A DNA stretch of 64,000 nt, taken from positions 51,423 through 115,422 of the forward strand of contig DAOSOK010000014.1 in the NCBI GenBank assembly GCA_035373905.1, read 5' to 3'. The translations under genes were made by a program, and so were the position numbers. Numbering within the stretch: the first letter of the stretch is position 1; each line of letters starts with the position of its first letter. Of the stretch, positions 8,707 through 17,621 are shown piece after piece. Below the pieces are notes generated by a model. That model made no database searches. It was not told the origin of the DNA and saw only the letters and a program-made list of their open reading frames with translations. This DNA comes from Candidatus Ozemobacteraceae bacterium (lineage in GTDB: Bacteria > Muiribacteriota > Ozemobacteria > Ozemobacterales > Ozemobacteraceae).

Positions 8707-8987
8707 TCCACGCCAAAGCCCGGACAGGCATGATCGGGCCGCGCCCCCCCGGTGGTGAGCCCGACGCCGTCGATGCCGTGAAGCGGGAGATTCTCAAGGA
8801 TCGTCTTGCGTTGTCGGACGTCGAGGCGATCGACCTGTTGAACCGTCTCAAGGCCGACGCCGCGAAACAGCTGGGCGTCCCTCCTTCCACCATCGAGATC
8901 GATTTCGAGTTTTACGGACGCGAACTCGATTTCACCATCACCGCCAACATGCAGAATCTTCCACCGACCAGGAGCACCAGATCATGA
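8703..8987 (+). CDS. Small conserved-looking protein upstream of the radical SAM gene
   Basis: A 94-residue frame starting at GTG 8703, coupled to the TPR stop, and ending in ATGA with the radical SAM start. ATG 8730 is the alternative start (85 residues). The sequence is acidic and mostly helical at first (REILKDRLALSDVEAIDLLN), then IEIDFEFYGRELDFTITANM, without a signal peptide or a domain I recognise. The tight overlaps on both sides and sensible codon use argue for a real gene that is co-translated with its neighbours. Function unknown; it may assist the radical SAM pair. Confidence 0.6.
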   Translation: MIHAKARTGMIGPRPPGGEPDAVDAVKREILKDRLALSDVEAIDLLNRLKADAAKQLGVPPSTIEIDFEFYGRELDFTITANMQNLPPTRSTRS

Positions 8988-10690
8988 CCACCGGCATTCC
9001 CGGCATCACCCATTGGGACCTCCTGAGCGTCGAGAAGCCGTCGCGCTACATCGGCGGCGAGATGAACCAGGCGCCCGGCAAGCCCGGCGCGGCGCTGCGG
9101 GCATGCCTCGCGTTTCCGGACGTCTACGAACTCGGCATGTCGAATATCGCGATCAAAATATTATATGAAATATTGAATGAGATCCCCGACATAGCCTGCG
9201 AGCGCGTTTTTTCGCCCTGGGTCGATTTCGAAGACCTCCTGCGGCGGAAAGGACTTCCGCTGTATTCCCTCGAGACGAAACGGCCGCTTTCCGAGTTCGA
9301 CGTGCTGGGAATCACCCTGCCGTATGAGATGACGTTTACGAACGTCGTCAACCTTCTCGAGCTCGGGGGCATACCGGTCGACCGACGCGACCGCACCGAC
9401 GGAACGTTCGTCATCGCGGGCGGTCCCTCGGCCTCGAACCCCCTGCCGGTCGCCGATTTCTTCGATGCGATCCTGATCGGCGACGGCGAGGAGGCGCTCC
9501 CGGAACTCTGCGAGCTGATCAAGCAGTCGAAGAACCAGCACGTGGTCCGGCCGAAGGTGCTCGCAGCAATCTCCGAACTCGAGGGCTTCTGGGTCCCGGC
9601 GTTTCCGAAACCGGTGAAGCGCCGAGTCTTCAAGGGATTCGGCGCGTCGCGACCGCCGCTGACGCCGGTGGTTCCGCACATCGAGGCGATTCACAGCCGG
9701 GCGCCCCTCGAGATCTTCCGGGGCTGCATCCAGGGCTGCCGGTTCTGCAACGCCGGCTTCTTCTACCGGCCGAAGCGGGAACGGCCGGCTTCCGCCCTGA
9801 TCGATTGCGGGCGGAGTCTTCTGGCCAACACCGGCAACGAGTCGCTGGGCCTCGTGTCGCTTTCGACGTCCGATTACACGGCACTGTCCGAGCTGATCAC
9901 GGGGCTGGATAAGCAGCGCATGTTTCCCGACCAGACACTCTCGGTGCCGTCCCTTCGCATGAACGACAAGACGCTCGCCCTGCTCGAGACCGTTCCCGAA
10001 CTGAAGAAGGGCGGCCTCACCTTCGCGCCCGAGGCAGGAAGCCAGCGCCTGCGCGACATCATCAGCAAAAACATCACGGAAGAGGACATTCTCAAGGTCG
10101 TGGCCGCCACCCGAGAGTCCTGCTACCGGGTGATGAAGCTGTATTTCATGATGGGCCTCCCGTTCGAAACCGACGACGACCTCACCGCGATCGCGGAGCT
10201 GGTCGAAAAAATCGAAAACACGGCACGACGCGAGAAAATCAAAAAGGACATCAACATCAGCCTTTCCGGCTTCGTCCCGAAGCCGTTCACGCCGTTTCAG
10301 TGGGCGGGCCAGAACGACACGGAGACGCTGGATGCGAAGCGCCGGCATATCTGCAATGCGATGAAGAAGAGCCGTGCGCGCCTCTCGTGGCGGGACTCGT
10401 ATCTCTGCCAGCTCGAAGGCGTTCTCGCGCGCGGGGACGAGCGGATCGGCGCGCTTCTGAAAGCCGCCCGGAAGCGCGGCTGCCGGTTTGACGGCTGGAG
10501 CGAGCATTTCCGCGCCGACGCATGGCGCGAGGCGTTCGCCGAGACCGGCATCGATCCCTCATCGTATACCCGCGAGCGACCGCTCTCCGAAATGCTGCCG
10601 TGGGAGTTCGTCGATTTCCGCACCCCGCGCGAGTATTTCGTGCGCGAGTACCGCGAGGCGGCCGGCCTCGCCGGAGTGCAACTGCCATGA
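8984..10690 (+). CDS. B12-type radical SAM protein (TIGR03960-like)
   Basis: A 568-residue enzyme with a B12-binding-like N-terminal region (about residues 30-190, with LAFPDVYELGMSNIAIKILY and GGPSASNPLPVADFF) and a radical SAM core from about 235. The 4Fe-4S cluster motif is visible as CIQGCRFCNAGFFYRPKRER (CxxxCxxC); FAPEAGSQRLRD and SLSGFVPKPFTPFQW are further signatures. In many bacteria the partner DUF2344 (TIGR03936) domain is fused or encoded next door, as here, and RNase G follows. The reaction is unknown; an RNA-modifying or maturation role is often suggested from this context. It overlaps both neighbours by ATGA. Confidence 0.88.
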   Translation: MTTGIPGITHWDLLSVEKPSRYIGGEMNQAPGKPGAALRACLAFPDVYELGMSNIAIKILYEILNEIPDIACERVFSPWVDFEDLLRRKGLPLYSLETKRPLSEFDVLGITLPYEMTFTNVVNLLELGGIPVDRRDRTDGTFVIAGGPSASNPLPVADFFDAILIGDGEEALPELCELIKQSKNQHVVRPKVLAAISELEGFWVPAFPKPVKRRVFKGFGASRPPLTPVVPHIEAIHSRAPLEIFRGCIQGCRFCNAGFFYRPKRERPASALIDCGRSLLANTGNESLGLVSLSTSDYTALSELITGLDKQRMFPDQTLSVPSLRMNDKTLALLETVPELKKGGLTFAPEAGSQRLRDIISKNITEEDILKVVAATRESCYRVMKLYFMMGLPFETDDDLTAIAELVEKIENTARREKIKKDINISLSGFVPKPFTPFQWAGQNDTETLDAKRRHICNAMKKSRARLSWRDSYLCQLEGVLARGDERIGALLKAARKRGCRFDGWSEHFRADAWREAFAETGIDPSSYTRERPLSEMLPWEFVDFRTPREYFVREYREAAGLAGVQLP

Positions 10691-11352
10691 CCCAGAACAA
10701 CCCGCTTCCGGAATACCGGTACCGTATCCATTACCGTCGCCACGGAAACTCGATCTACCTCGCCCATCTCGACGTCATGGAATCACTGCTGCGCGCACTG
10801 CGCAGGTCCGGGCTGCCGTATGCCCTTTCACAGGGCTGTCATGCGCGGCCCAAGAGCAGTTTCGGCCCTCCCCTCCCCCTCGGCCACGCCAGCAGGTGCG
10901 AGTTTTTCGACATGTATCTGCGCGAGGCGGTCGATCCCAGGGCGGTTGCGGCAGCCTTCGCAGGCCTGCTGCCGGACGGCATGGCGGTCACCCGTGCCGA
11001 GCCGGTCGCAATGAACGCCCCGATGCTGTCGGGGGATCACAAGGTCCGCTACCGTTTTCCGTTCGCCGCCGACGGAGCCGACATCATGGCGCGCGTCCGC
11101 GGATTTCTCTCCGATCCCGCCACGCCGATCGTCATCAGGCGCGGCAGGGAAGAACAGCGCTACGTCATCGGCACGGCGCTCCTGGCCATTCGCGAGGAGT
11201 CGGAAGACGGCGTTCCCGCTCTCGTCGCGGAATTTTCTCAGGGCGGCAAGGGGCAGCCGTCCGTTTCGAAGATCGTCACCGCGCTCGTCGAGCATCTCGG
11301 CGATGCGCGGGAAGCGCTGCTCGGCGTGGAGCGCATCTGCTTCATCGAATGA
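10687..11352 (+). CDS. DUF2344/TIGR03936 partner of the radical SAM protein
   Basis: A 221-residue protein starting at ATG 10687, which overlaps the radical SAM stop by four bases. The family signature RYRIHYRRHGNSIYLAHLDV followed by LRRSGLPYALSQGCHARPK and FGPPLPLG is clear. In other bacteria this domain is often the C-terminal part of the radical SAM protein, so here the two halves are split but remain coupled. It carries no signal peptide and is cytoplasmic. The RNase G gene follows after 42 bases. Confidence 0.85.
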   Translation: MTQNNPLPEYRYRIHYRRHGNSIYLAHLDVMESLLRALRRSGLPYALSQGCHARPKSSFGPPLPLGHASRCEFFDMYLREAVDPRAVAAAFAGLLPDGMAVTRAEPVAMNAPMLSGDHKVRYRFPFAADGADIMARVRGFLSDPATPIVIRRGREEQRYVIGTALLAIREESEDGVPALVAEFSQGGKGQPSVSKIVTALVEHLGDAREALLGVERICFIE

Positions 11353-11394
11353 CCGGGCGGCCGCAACCACTTTTTCTATTTCAAGGAGTATTGA

Positions 11395-13050
11395 TTGTCC
11401 AAGCGAATTCTCATAAACAGCGGACCGTATGAAACGAGAGCCGCGCTGCTCGAAGACGGTCACGTCGTCGAGGTGTTCCACGAGATCCCCGATTCCGAAA
11501 AGATCGTAGGGTGCATTTTCAAGGGACGGGTTTCAAACATCCTTCCCGGCACCCAGTCGGCGTTCGTCGACATCGGCATCCAGAAGGATGCGTATCTCGC
11601 CCTCTCGGGCGTCGACACGGGCGGCGACGACGACGATCTGCAGGATGTGTTCCGCGCCCCGATCCAGCAACTCCTCAAGGTGGGGCAGGAGGTCATCCTG
11701 CAGATCCTGAAGGAGCCCACCGGGGCGAAAGGGCCCCGTTCGACGATGAACCTCTCGTTCCCCGGGCGGTATCTGGTGCTGACCCCGACCGTCGACCACA
11801 TCGGCATTTCGCGACGCATCGGCCCGGACAGCGAGCGGGAGCGCATTCGGGCGATCGCGAAGAAGATCTGTCCCAAAGGAATGGGCATCATTTTCCGCAC
11901 GGCGGCCGAAGGCCTCGAAGAGCGGGAACTCGCCGCCGATCTGAAGCTCCTGCTCCGTCTCTGGGAGCAGGTCGAACGGAAGATCAAGTCGTCTCCCCCG
12001 AAGACACTGCTCCATCGCGACATTCCCCTGCCGCTCAAGATCGTGCGCGAGTATTTCAACGACGACGTCGACCGATGCATCATCGACTCGGAGGACGCCT
12101 ACCGCAACATCCTCGACATGTGCGACTTCCTCTCTCCGCTCCAGCGGGCGGGACTCGAAATGTACAAAGGCACCGCACCGATCTTCGAGGCTTACGGCAT
12201 CGACCGCGAGATCGAGAACGCGCTCCAGCCGAAAATCGTGATGGAATCGGGCGCATCGCTAATCATCGAGCGCACCGAGGCGCTTTCCACGATCGACGTC
12301 AACTCGGGGCGTTTCGCCGGGGGCATCGACCTCGAGGAGACGGCGTTCAAGGTCAATCTCGAGGCGGCAAAGGAGATCGCGCGTCAGATCCGCCTCCGCA
12401 ACCTGGCCGGGATGATCGTGATCGATTTCATCGACATGAGCGATGCCAAGCACCGCGCGAAGGTTCTCAAGGCGTTCCGCGAGGCCATGCGCAACGACCG
12501 GAACCGGCCGCACATCCTCGACTTCTCCGAACTGGGCCTCGTGCAGATGACCCGCCGGCGCACCTCACACACGCTCGAGGAGATCCTGAAAAGCCCCTGC
12601 CCCTGTTGCGGCGGGCGGCGGATGACCCTTTCGCTGACGACGCTGGTGAACCGCATCCGCACGAAGGTGCTGGAGGAGGCGGCTCGGTTCGAAACCCCGA
12701 CGATCACCGTCAGGGCGCATCAGCAGGTGATCGACGCCCTGCGCGGCCCGGGCGAGTCCCGGCTGAAGGAGCTCGAGCAGCGGTGCGGCCGCAAGCTCGT
12801 GCTTCAGGCAACCTACGGTCTCGATCTCGAGACCTTCACCGTCGATACCGGTGCCGGCCGTGGCGGCGGGGAAGAGAAGCGAGACAGGCCGGCCGCGAAG
12901 GAGGCCGATGCCCGAGGCTCTGAACCGGGACCGTCGCGCCCGCGGCTGGACCAGAAGCCATCCGACGTCGGCAATGAGACCGCCAGGCGGGGCAGACGCC
13001 AGCGAGGGAGCCGCAGCGGAAGGCGAAAAGCCACTCCGGCGCAAGGATGA
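11395..13050 (+). CDS. rng: Ribonuclease G/E family endoribonuclease
   Basis: A 551-residue RNase that processes rRNA and starts mRNA decay. Domains in order: S1 RNA-binding domain (about residues 36-125), RNase H-like and 5' sensor region (up to about 270), and the DNase I-like catalytic region with the two magnesium aspartates Asp301 (TIDVNSG) and Asp344 (IVIDFIDM), at almost the same numbers as in E. coli RNase E. A Zn-link motif follows (SPCPCCGGRR). The C-terminal 70 residues are charged and low complexity and probably disordered. Start: TTG 11395, 6 bases after AAGGAG (11383-11388). The context (TIGR03960-TIGR03936-rng) is conserved in several phyla. Confidence 0.95.
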   Translation: MSKRILINSGPYETRAALLEDGHVVEVFHEIPDSEKIVGCIFKGRVSNILPGTQSAFVDIGIQKDAYLALSGVDTGGDDDDLQDVFRAPIQQLLKVGQEVILQILKEPTGAKGPRSTMNLSFPGRYLVLTPTVDHIGISRRIGPDSERERIRAIAKKICPKGMGIIFRTAAEGLEERELAADLKLLLRLWEQVERKIKSSPPKTLLHRDIPLPLKIVREYFNDDVDRCIIDSEDAYRNILDMCDFLSPLQRAGLEMYKGTAPIFEAYGIDREIENALQPKIVMESGASLIIERTEALSTIDVNSGRFAGGIDLEETAFKVNLEAAKEIARQIRLRNLAGMIVIDFIDMSDAKHRAKVLKAFREAMRNDRNRPHILDFSELGLVQMTRRRTSHTLEEILKSPCPCCGGRRMTLSLTTLVNRIRTKVLEEAARFETPTITVRAHQQVIDALRGPGESRLKELEQRCGRKLVLQATYGLDLETFTVDTGAGRGGGEEKRDRPAAKEADARGSEPGPSRPRLDQKPSDVGNETARRGRRQRGSRSGRRKATPAQG

Positions 13051-13071
13051 GGAAGCGAGGTTGACGTCGTG

Positions 13072-13767
13072 ATGAAGAGGATCTGTGTCGTCCTAGGGCT
13101 TCTCTGCGTTTTCGCCGGGCCGGCGCCGGCCGTTCCGATCGAATACAAGCTGAAAGCGGGGTCGACCTACACCTACGAGGTCGTCCAACGCTCCACCGGC
13201 GAAGCAAGGTCGAACGATATCCGGACGTCACATCCCGCGGAGCGGACGTCGAAGCTGGAAATCACCGTCCTGGCATTCCGCGACGGCGTCTACGTGCTGG
13301 AAATCTCCTGCGGCGATCGCCGGCTGCGCCGTTATATGCGACCGAACGGGGCGATCATCGCCTCGCCGGGGGAAGCCGGTCCGATGCTGCCGCTGTTCGC
13401 GACGTTCGCCGACGGCGACTGGCAGACGGGCAAACCCCAGACCACGACGGCAACGGTCACGGTCGGCAGGGAAAGCGTCCCGGCCCGCTGGACCACGACC
13501 CTGGGCGGTCTCGACGGGTCGAAAAAGAAGGCGACGATCGCCATCGCCGGCGACGTGACGCTCCCAACCGACCGGGTGACGAGGCGGGCGCTGTCGGTCA
13601 AAGGCTCGATGGTCATGAATCTCGAAACCGGATGTCCGGAGAAGGCGGACTGGACCGTCTCCTACGAACTGGCATTCGCCAACAAGGAGATCGCGGTAAC
13701 GCGGGAGCTGTGGACGATCCGCGAATCAACCTCGACATCCTGCAGGCTGACGGGGGTGAAACCATGA
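13072..13767 (+). CDS. Exported protein of unknown function
   Basis: A 231-residue protein with a signal peptide (about residues 1-20, ending PAPA-VP) and a mature part predicted to be mostly beta strand (IEYKLKAGSTYTYEVVQRST and similar). No domain recognised; the pattern of a strand-rich domain that begins with a lipid- or ligand-barrel-like stretch is seen but not decisive. ATG 13072 is preferred; the adjacent GTG 13069 is possible, with GAGG at 13057-13060. The stop overlaps the next gene's start (ATGA), so both are likely made together. Confidence 0.6.
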   Translation: MKRICVVLGLLCVFAGPAPAVPIEYKLKAGSTYTYEVVQRSTGEARSNDIRTSHPAERTSKLEITVLAFRDGVYVLEISCGDRRLRRYMRPNGAIIASPGEAGPMLPLFATFADGDWQTGKPQTTTATVTVGRESVPARWTTTLGGLDGSKKKATIAIAGDVTLPTDRVTRRALSVKGSMVMNLETGCPEKADWTVSYELAFANKEIAVTRELWTIRESTSTSCRLTGVKP

Positions 13768-14573
13768 AAGGGGCGGCTCTCGGCTCATTTCTATTTCTCG
13801 CAGTATTCTTAGGCAGCTGTATCGCCGCTCCCGCGCTGGCGCAGCAGGCGCCGGCCTCTCCCGAGGCGCCGTTCACCGCATGGCTGATGAACAACGAGGC
13901 CCGCACCATGGCGATCCTCGCCGGCGACCGTCTGGTGGCGGAACGGTTGTCGCACCCCCTGGGCTTTCTCGGCGCCCCCTCCCTGCCCCCGTTCCGGGCG
14001 GAACTCGACCTCTGGAACATCCATCTGCAGTTTTACCGGTTCCTTCCCGAGGCGGTCGAGGTCGCGCGGCTCGCGCGGCGGTTCGGAAGCGGCGAATTCG
14101 CGAAAGTGTTCGAGCGGGCGTTTCCCGGGAACTGGGTCACCATGCCGATGATCGGTGTTCCCACCTTCAACGTGCGCGAACTGTCGCTTCCTCTCAATAC
14201 GAGCTTCCGGGAAAGCGTGCTTGCCTGCATGGGCATCGACAAGAACCGCGACGCCGACCTCACCGAACGACTCAAGCGAAGCCAGGGCGGCATCAGCCCG
14301 GACGACCGGCGGTTGCTCGGCCAGTATCTCGAGACGTTTCTCGCCCTGTATCCGAACAACCGTTCCGTCCGGGCCATCGACGGGTTCCTCAAACACGGCA
14401 TGAAGAAGAGCACCGCCCAGAGCGTCGCTTCCGCCCTTGGCCTCAACAACGCATCTGCGGCGGCCGAGGTCCTCGACTTCGAGGAAGCGGCCGGGAACGT
14501 TCCCGACACGGGCACGGCTTCGGCCGCGGAAGCGGGGACGCTGCCCGACGACGCCTTCGACATTCTGAAATGA
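13764..14573 (+). CDS. Exported protein of unknown function, possible lipoprotein
   Basis: A 269-residue protein coupled to the previous gene by ATGA. The N-terminus has a hydrophobic stretch ending FLGSC, which fits a lipobox, but also a classical signal peptidase site (ALA-QQ) a few residues later, so the anchoring is uncertain. The mature part is largely helical (LARRFGSGEFAKVFERAFPG, RLLGQYLETFLALYPNN) with a disordered Ala/Glu-rich tail. I recognise no family. It ends 57 bases before the convergent sigma factor gene. Confidence 0.6.
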   Translation: MKGAALGSFLFLAVFLGSCIAAPALAQQAPASPEAPFTAWLMNNEARTMAILAGDRLVAERLSHPLGFLGAPSLPPFRAELDLWNIHLQFYRFLPEAVEVARLARRFGSGEFAKVFERAFPGNWVTMPMIGVPTFNVRELSLPLNTSFRESVLACMGIDKNRDADLTERLKRSQGGISPDDRRLLGQYLETFLALYPNNRSVRAIDGFLKHGMKKSTAQSVASALGLNNASAAAEVLDFEEAAGNVPDTGTASAAEAGTLPDDAFDILK

Positions 14574-14593
14574 CGGCGCGAGCCGTCCGATCA

Positions 14594-14608
14594 GCCGCCG
14601 TCGGCGGC
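14594..14608. terminator. Short GC hairpin between convergent genes
   Basis: A 6-bp stem GCCGCC/GGCGGC with a 3-base loop lies in the 57-base gap between the unknown exported gene (+) and the sigma factor gene (-). No T-run, so only a weak terminator candidate. Confidence 0.3.
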
Positions 14609-14630
14609 AACGGCGCCGGCAGGTTTTATA

Positions 14631-15665
14631 TCAGCGGTTATAATAGTCCTTGAGATGGGCGCCGGCGGTCCTGAGTTTTTTCAGGGCCTTCTCCTCGATC
14701 TGGCGGACGCGCTCGCGCGTGATGTCCATGATGCGGCCGATCTCTTCCAGGGAGCGCGGAACGCCCGTATCGATGCCGAACCGCAGCTGGATGACCCGAC
14801 GCTCCCGGTCGGAGAGGGAGCTGAGAACGTTTTCGATCTGTTCCTTGAGGAGAGTGTCGACGACGGCTTCTTCGGGACTCGCGGCGTCCGTGTCGGGAAT
14901 GAAGTTTTCGAGAGTGCTGTCTTCCTTGTTGCTGACCGTCAACCCGAGCGAAACGGGCTCCTGGGTCTGCCTGATGACTTCCTCGATTTTCTCGATCGGC
15001 AGGCCGCTGCACTTCGAGATTTCCTCGATGGTCGGCTCCCGGCCGTGTTCCTGGGAAAACGTGCGGGTGGTCTTGCGGACCTTGTTCACGATCTCCATGA
15101 TATAGACGGGAATTCTGATGACGCGCGACTGTTCGGCGAGTGCGCGGGTGATGGCCTGTCGGATCCACCAGGTGGAGTAGGTCGAGAATTTGTAGCCGAG
15201 CTCGTAGTTGAATTTTTCGACGGACCGCAGCAGACCGAGATTGCCTTCCTGGATCAGATCGAGGAACAGCAGGCCGCGATTCGTGTATTTTTTGGCGATG
15301 CTGACGACGAGCCGCAGGTTGGCTTCGACGAGCGCCTGTTTCGCCTCGGGATCGCCCGCCTTCGCGCGGGCGGCGAAATCGAGTTCCTCCTCCCGGGTTG
15401 CGAGCGAGAGTTTGCTGAGACGCTGGAGATAGAGTTTGACCGAGTCGTCAAAAATGGACTGCCGCTCTTCCTCTTCGTCGACATCGGGCTCGTTGACGTC
15501 TTCGGGCGGCGGAGGCAGTTCCTCGGCGTCCTCCTCTTCGGGTTTTGAAGGAACGGGAAGCTCGACCGGCGTTTCCTGAGCGACGCCGCGCCGGCCGCGT
15601 TTCTTCGGTTCGGCGTCGGTCTTGCCGGGGATCTCGGCGGGCTGTCGTTTTTTCTTCTCAGGCAT
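14631..15665 (-). CDS. Sigma-70 family RNA polymerase sigma factor (group 1/2)
   Basis: A 344-residue sigma factor with an acidic, disordered N-terminus (about 70 residues), region 1.2, region 2 (about 120-190, with GLLFLDLIQEGNLGLLRSVE and YSTWWIRQAITRALAEQSRV), region 3 and region 4 ending in the helix-turn-helix DITRERVRQIEEKALKKLR. There is no long region 1.1, so it could be either the primary sigma or a close group 2 relative; the window alone cannot tell. ATG 15665 overlaps the accA stop (15658-15660), so it is the last gene of accD-accA-sigma; a GTG at 15686 would add seven residues. The -35/-10 boxes recognised in this window are what such a factor would read. Confidence 0.9.
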   Translation of the reverse strand: MPEKKKRQPAEIPGKTDAEPKKRGRRGVAQETPVELPVPSKPEEEDAEELPPPPEDVNEPDVDEEEERQSIFDDSVKLYLQRLSKLSLATREEELDFAARAKAGDPEAKQALVEANLRLVVSIAKKYTNRGLLFLDLIQEGNLGLLRSVEKFNYELGYKFSTYSTWWIRQAITRALAEQSRVIRIPVYIMEIVNKVRKTTRTFSQEHGREPTIEEISKCSGLPIEKIEEVIRQTQEPVSLGLTVSNKEDSTLENFIPDTDAASPEEAVVDTLLKEQIENVLSSLSDRERRVIQLRFGIDTGVPRSLEEIGRIMDITRERVRQIEEKALKKLRTAGAHLKDYYNR

Positions 15666-16635
15666 CGATGGCGTCCTGTGCGACACGGAATTGTCCCATG
15701 GCCCTGAACTTGGCGTACCGCTTCTCGATCAGCTCGGCGGGCGACATCTTCAAGAGCCGCGGAAGATGCTCGTCGATGGCGCGGCGGATGGCCTCAGCCG
15801 TGACCTGCGGTTCGCGGTGCGCTCCTCCCAGGGGTTCGGGGAGTATGCCGTCTATTATACCCAATTCGAGAAGATTTTCAGACCGAATTTTCAGGGCGGC
15901 GGCGGCATCCTTCGCCTTCGCCGCGTCCTTCCAGAGAATCGCGGCGCACCCTTCGGCCGAAATGACCGAGTAGATAGCGTATTCGAGCATGAACACGCGG
16001 TCGCCGACCCCGAGCGCGAGCGCCCCGCCGCTTCCGCCCTCGCCGATGACGAAGCAGAGGATGGGCACCGAAATCTGGGACATTTCGGCGAGATTCCGGG
16101 CGATCGCCTCGCTCTGGCCGCGTTCTTCGGCGCCGATGCCGGGGAACGCGCCGGGCGTGTCGATGAGGACGACGACCGGCAGGTTGAACCGCTGGGCGAA
16201 CTTCATCAGCCGCAATGCCTTGCGATATCCCTCGGGATGCGGCATGCCGAAGTTGCGATGCAGGTTCTCGTCGGTGTCATGGCCTTTCTGGTGGCCGATC
16301 AGCACGACGCGATGGCCGCCGATGAGGGCCGGACCTCCGACGATCGCCGGATCGTCGCCGAACAGGCGGTCGCCGTGCATCTCGACGAATTCGTCGCCGC
16401 AGAGCAGTTTCGCGTAATCGAGCGTCGAAGGCCTGTCGATGTGGCGGGCGACCTGCGTCACCTGCCACGGTTCGAGGCCCTTGAAAATTTCGGCCCGAAC
16501 GGAACGGATCTTGTCGGCAATCGCATTGATTTCCTTCGAAAGGTCGATATGCCCGCCAACGGAGGTTTCCTGCAGTTCGATGAGCTGTTTTTCGAGTTCG
16601 AGGATCGGCCGTTCGAATTCCAGGTCACGCGCCAT
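15658..16635 (-). CDS. accA: Acetyl-CoA carboxylase carboxyltransferase subunit alpha
   Basis: A 325-residue subunit that, with AccD, transfers carboxylate from carboxybiotin to acetyl-CoA, the first step of fatty acid synthesis. Visible motifs: N-terminal helical region ELEKQLIELQET, GDRLFGDDPAIVGG, the VVVLIDTPGAFPGIGAEERG loop and FVIGEGGSGGALALG oxyanion segments, and SAEGCAAILWKD. Length is typical. The gene overlaps accD by 11 bases upstream and the sigma gene by 8 bases downstream. Confidence 0.97.
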   Translation of the reverse strand: MARDLEFERPILELEKQLIELQETSVGGHIDLSKEINAIADKIRSVRAEIFKGLEPWQVTQVARHIDRPSTLDYAKLLCGDEFVEMHGDRLFGDDPAIVGGPALIGGHRVVLIGHQKGHDTDENLHRNFGMPHPEGYRKALRLMKFAQRFNLPVVVLIDTPGAFPGIGAEERGQSEAIARNLAEMSQISVPILCFVIGEGGSGGALALGVGDRVFMLEYAIYSVISAEGCAAILWKDAAKAKDAAAALKIRSENLLELGIIDGILPEPLGGAHREPQVTAEAIRRAIDEHLPRLLKMSPAELIEKRYAKFRAMGQFRVAQDAIDA

Positions 16636-17476
16636 GCTGCACCTCCGCGGGGCCGAGAACGATGTTGAGGAAACGGGAAATCGTCTGTTTCAAGGTCCGC
16701 CTGTGGACGACCATATCCACCATCCCATGAGCGAGGAGAAATTCCGCACGCTGGAATCCATCGGGCAGCTTCTGGCGGATCGTCTGTTCGATGACGCGCG
16801 GGCCGGCAAAGCCGATCAGGGCGCCCGGCTCGGCGATGTTGATGTCGCCGAGGCTCGCGAAGCTCGCGGAAACGCCGCCCGTCGTCGGGTCGGTGAGGAT
16901 GGAAATGTAGGGAACGTTCGCCGCGTTCATGCGTGCGACGGCCGCGGAGGTTTTCGCCATCTGCATCAGCGAGAAGATCCCTTCCTGCATGCGGGCCCCG
17001 CCCGAGGCCGAGACGACGATCGCGGGAATCCGCGTCTGCGCGGCCCTTTCGAGAAGTCTGGTAATCTTCTCGCCGACCACCGATCCCATGCTTCCGCCCA
17101 TGAATTCGAAATCCATGACGCCGAGGAGGACGGGACGGCCGTCGAGACGGCCTTCGCCGATCGTGACGGCGTCGAATGAGTCGGTTTTCTTGAAGGCCTT
17201 TTTCAGGCGCTCCGGATAGGGGGCGGTATCGACGAACGACAGGGGGTCGACGGATTCGACCTCGCGATCGGTCTCGACGAACGAGGAACCGTCCGTCAGG
17301 AGGGCGATGCGGTCCCAGATCGGCATGCGCAGGTGTTGATCGCACTTCGAACAGATGTACAGGGCGCGCGCGAGATCTTTGGTGATGAGAACCGCGCCGC
17401 ATGAAGGGCATTTTTCCCACAGTTCGGAGGGAACCTCCGACTTTCGCGGGCCAATCAGCCTCTCGAGGAAATTCAT
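16625..17476 (-). CDS. accD: Acetyl-CoA carboxylase carboxyltransferase subunit beta
   Basis: A 283-residue subunit with the N-terminal four-cysteine zinc ribbon (CPSCGAVLITKDLARALYIC then SKC) followed by the crotonase-like carboxyltransferase fold with VVSASGGARMQEGIFSLMQM, TDPTTGGVSASFASLGD and GFAGPRVIEQTIRQKLP. It forms an alpha2-beta2 complex with AccA encoded just downstream. It is the first gene of the accD-accA-sigma transcript, with a strong promoter 47-75 bases upstream of the ATG. Confidence 0.97.
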   Translation of the reverse strand: MNFLERLIGPRKSEVPSELWEKCPSCGAVLITKDLARALYICSKCDQHLRMPIWDRIALLTDGSSFVETDREVESVDPLSFVDTAPYPERLKKAFKKTDSFDAVTIGEGRLDGRPVLLGVMDFEFMGGSMGSVVGEKITRLLERAAQTRIPAIVVSASGGARMQEGIFSLMQMAKTSAAVARMNAANVPYISILTDPTTGGVSASFASLGDINIAEPGALIGFAGPRVIEQTIRQKLPDGFQRAEFLLAHGMVDMVVHRRTLKQTISRFLNIVLGPAEVQHGA

Positions 17477-17522
17477 CCTCTGCTCTTTCGTTCTGACGTG
17501 CGTTCAGGCGTCATGAGCAGAG

Positions 17523-17551
17523 GTTATAACAGATTTTCCCGGCCATTTCAA
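17523..17551 (-). promoter_or_regulatory. Strong sigma-70-type promoter of accD-accA-sigma
   Basis: On the minus strand, TTGAAA (17546-17551), a 17-base spacer and TATAAC (17523-17528). Each box matches five of six consensus bases. Transcription would start near 17516, about 40 bases before the accD ATG. Confidence 0.75.
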
Positions 17552-17574
17552 CCTGCGGGCGGGAGGAATGCGGA

Positions 17575-17604
17575 ACGGCCGGCAGAACCACCTCTGCCGG
17601 CCGT
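17575..17604 (-). terminator. Hairpin downstream of the heme/FN3 lipoprotein gene
   Basis: A perfect 12-bp inverted repeat (17575-17586 with 17593-17604, 6-base loop) just after the stop of the minus-strand lipoprotein gene and just before the accD promoter. No T-run; the stem strength and place fit a terminator that insulates accD. Confidence 0.6.
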
Positions 17605-17621
17605 CGCGGTTTCCCTGCAGG

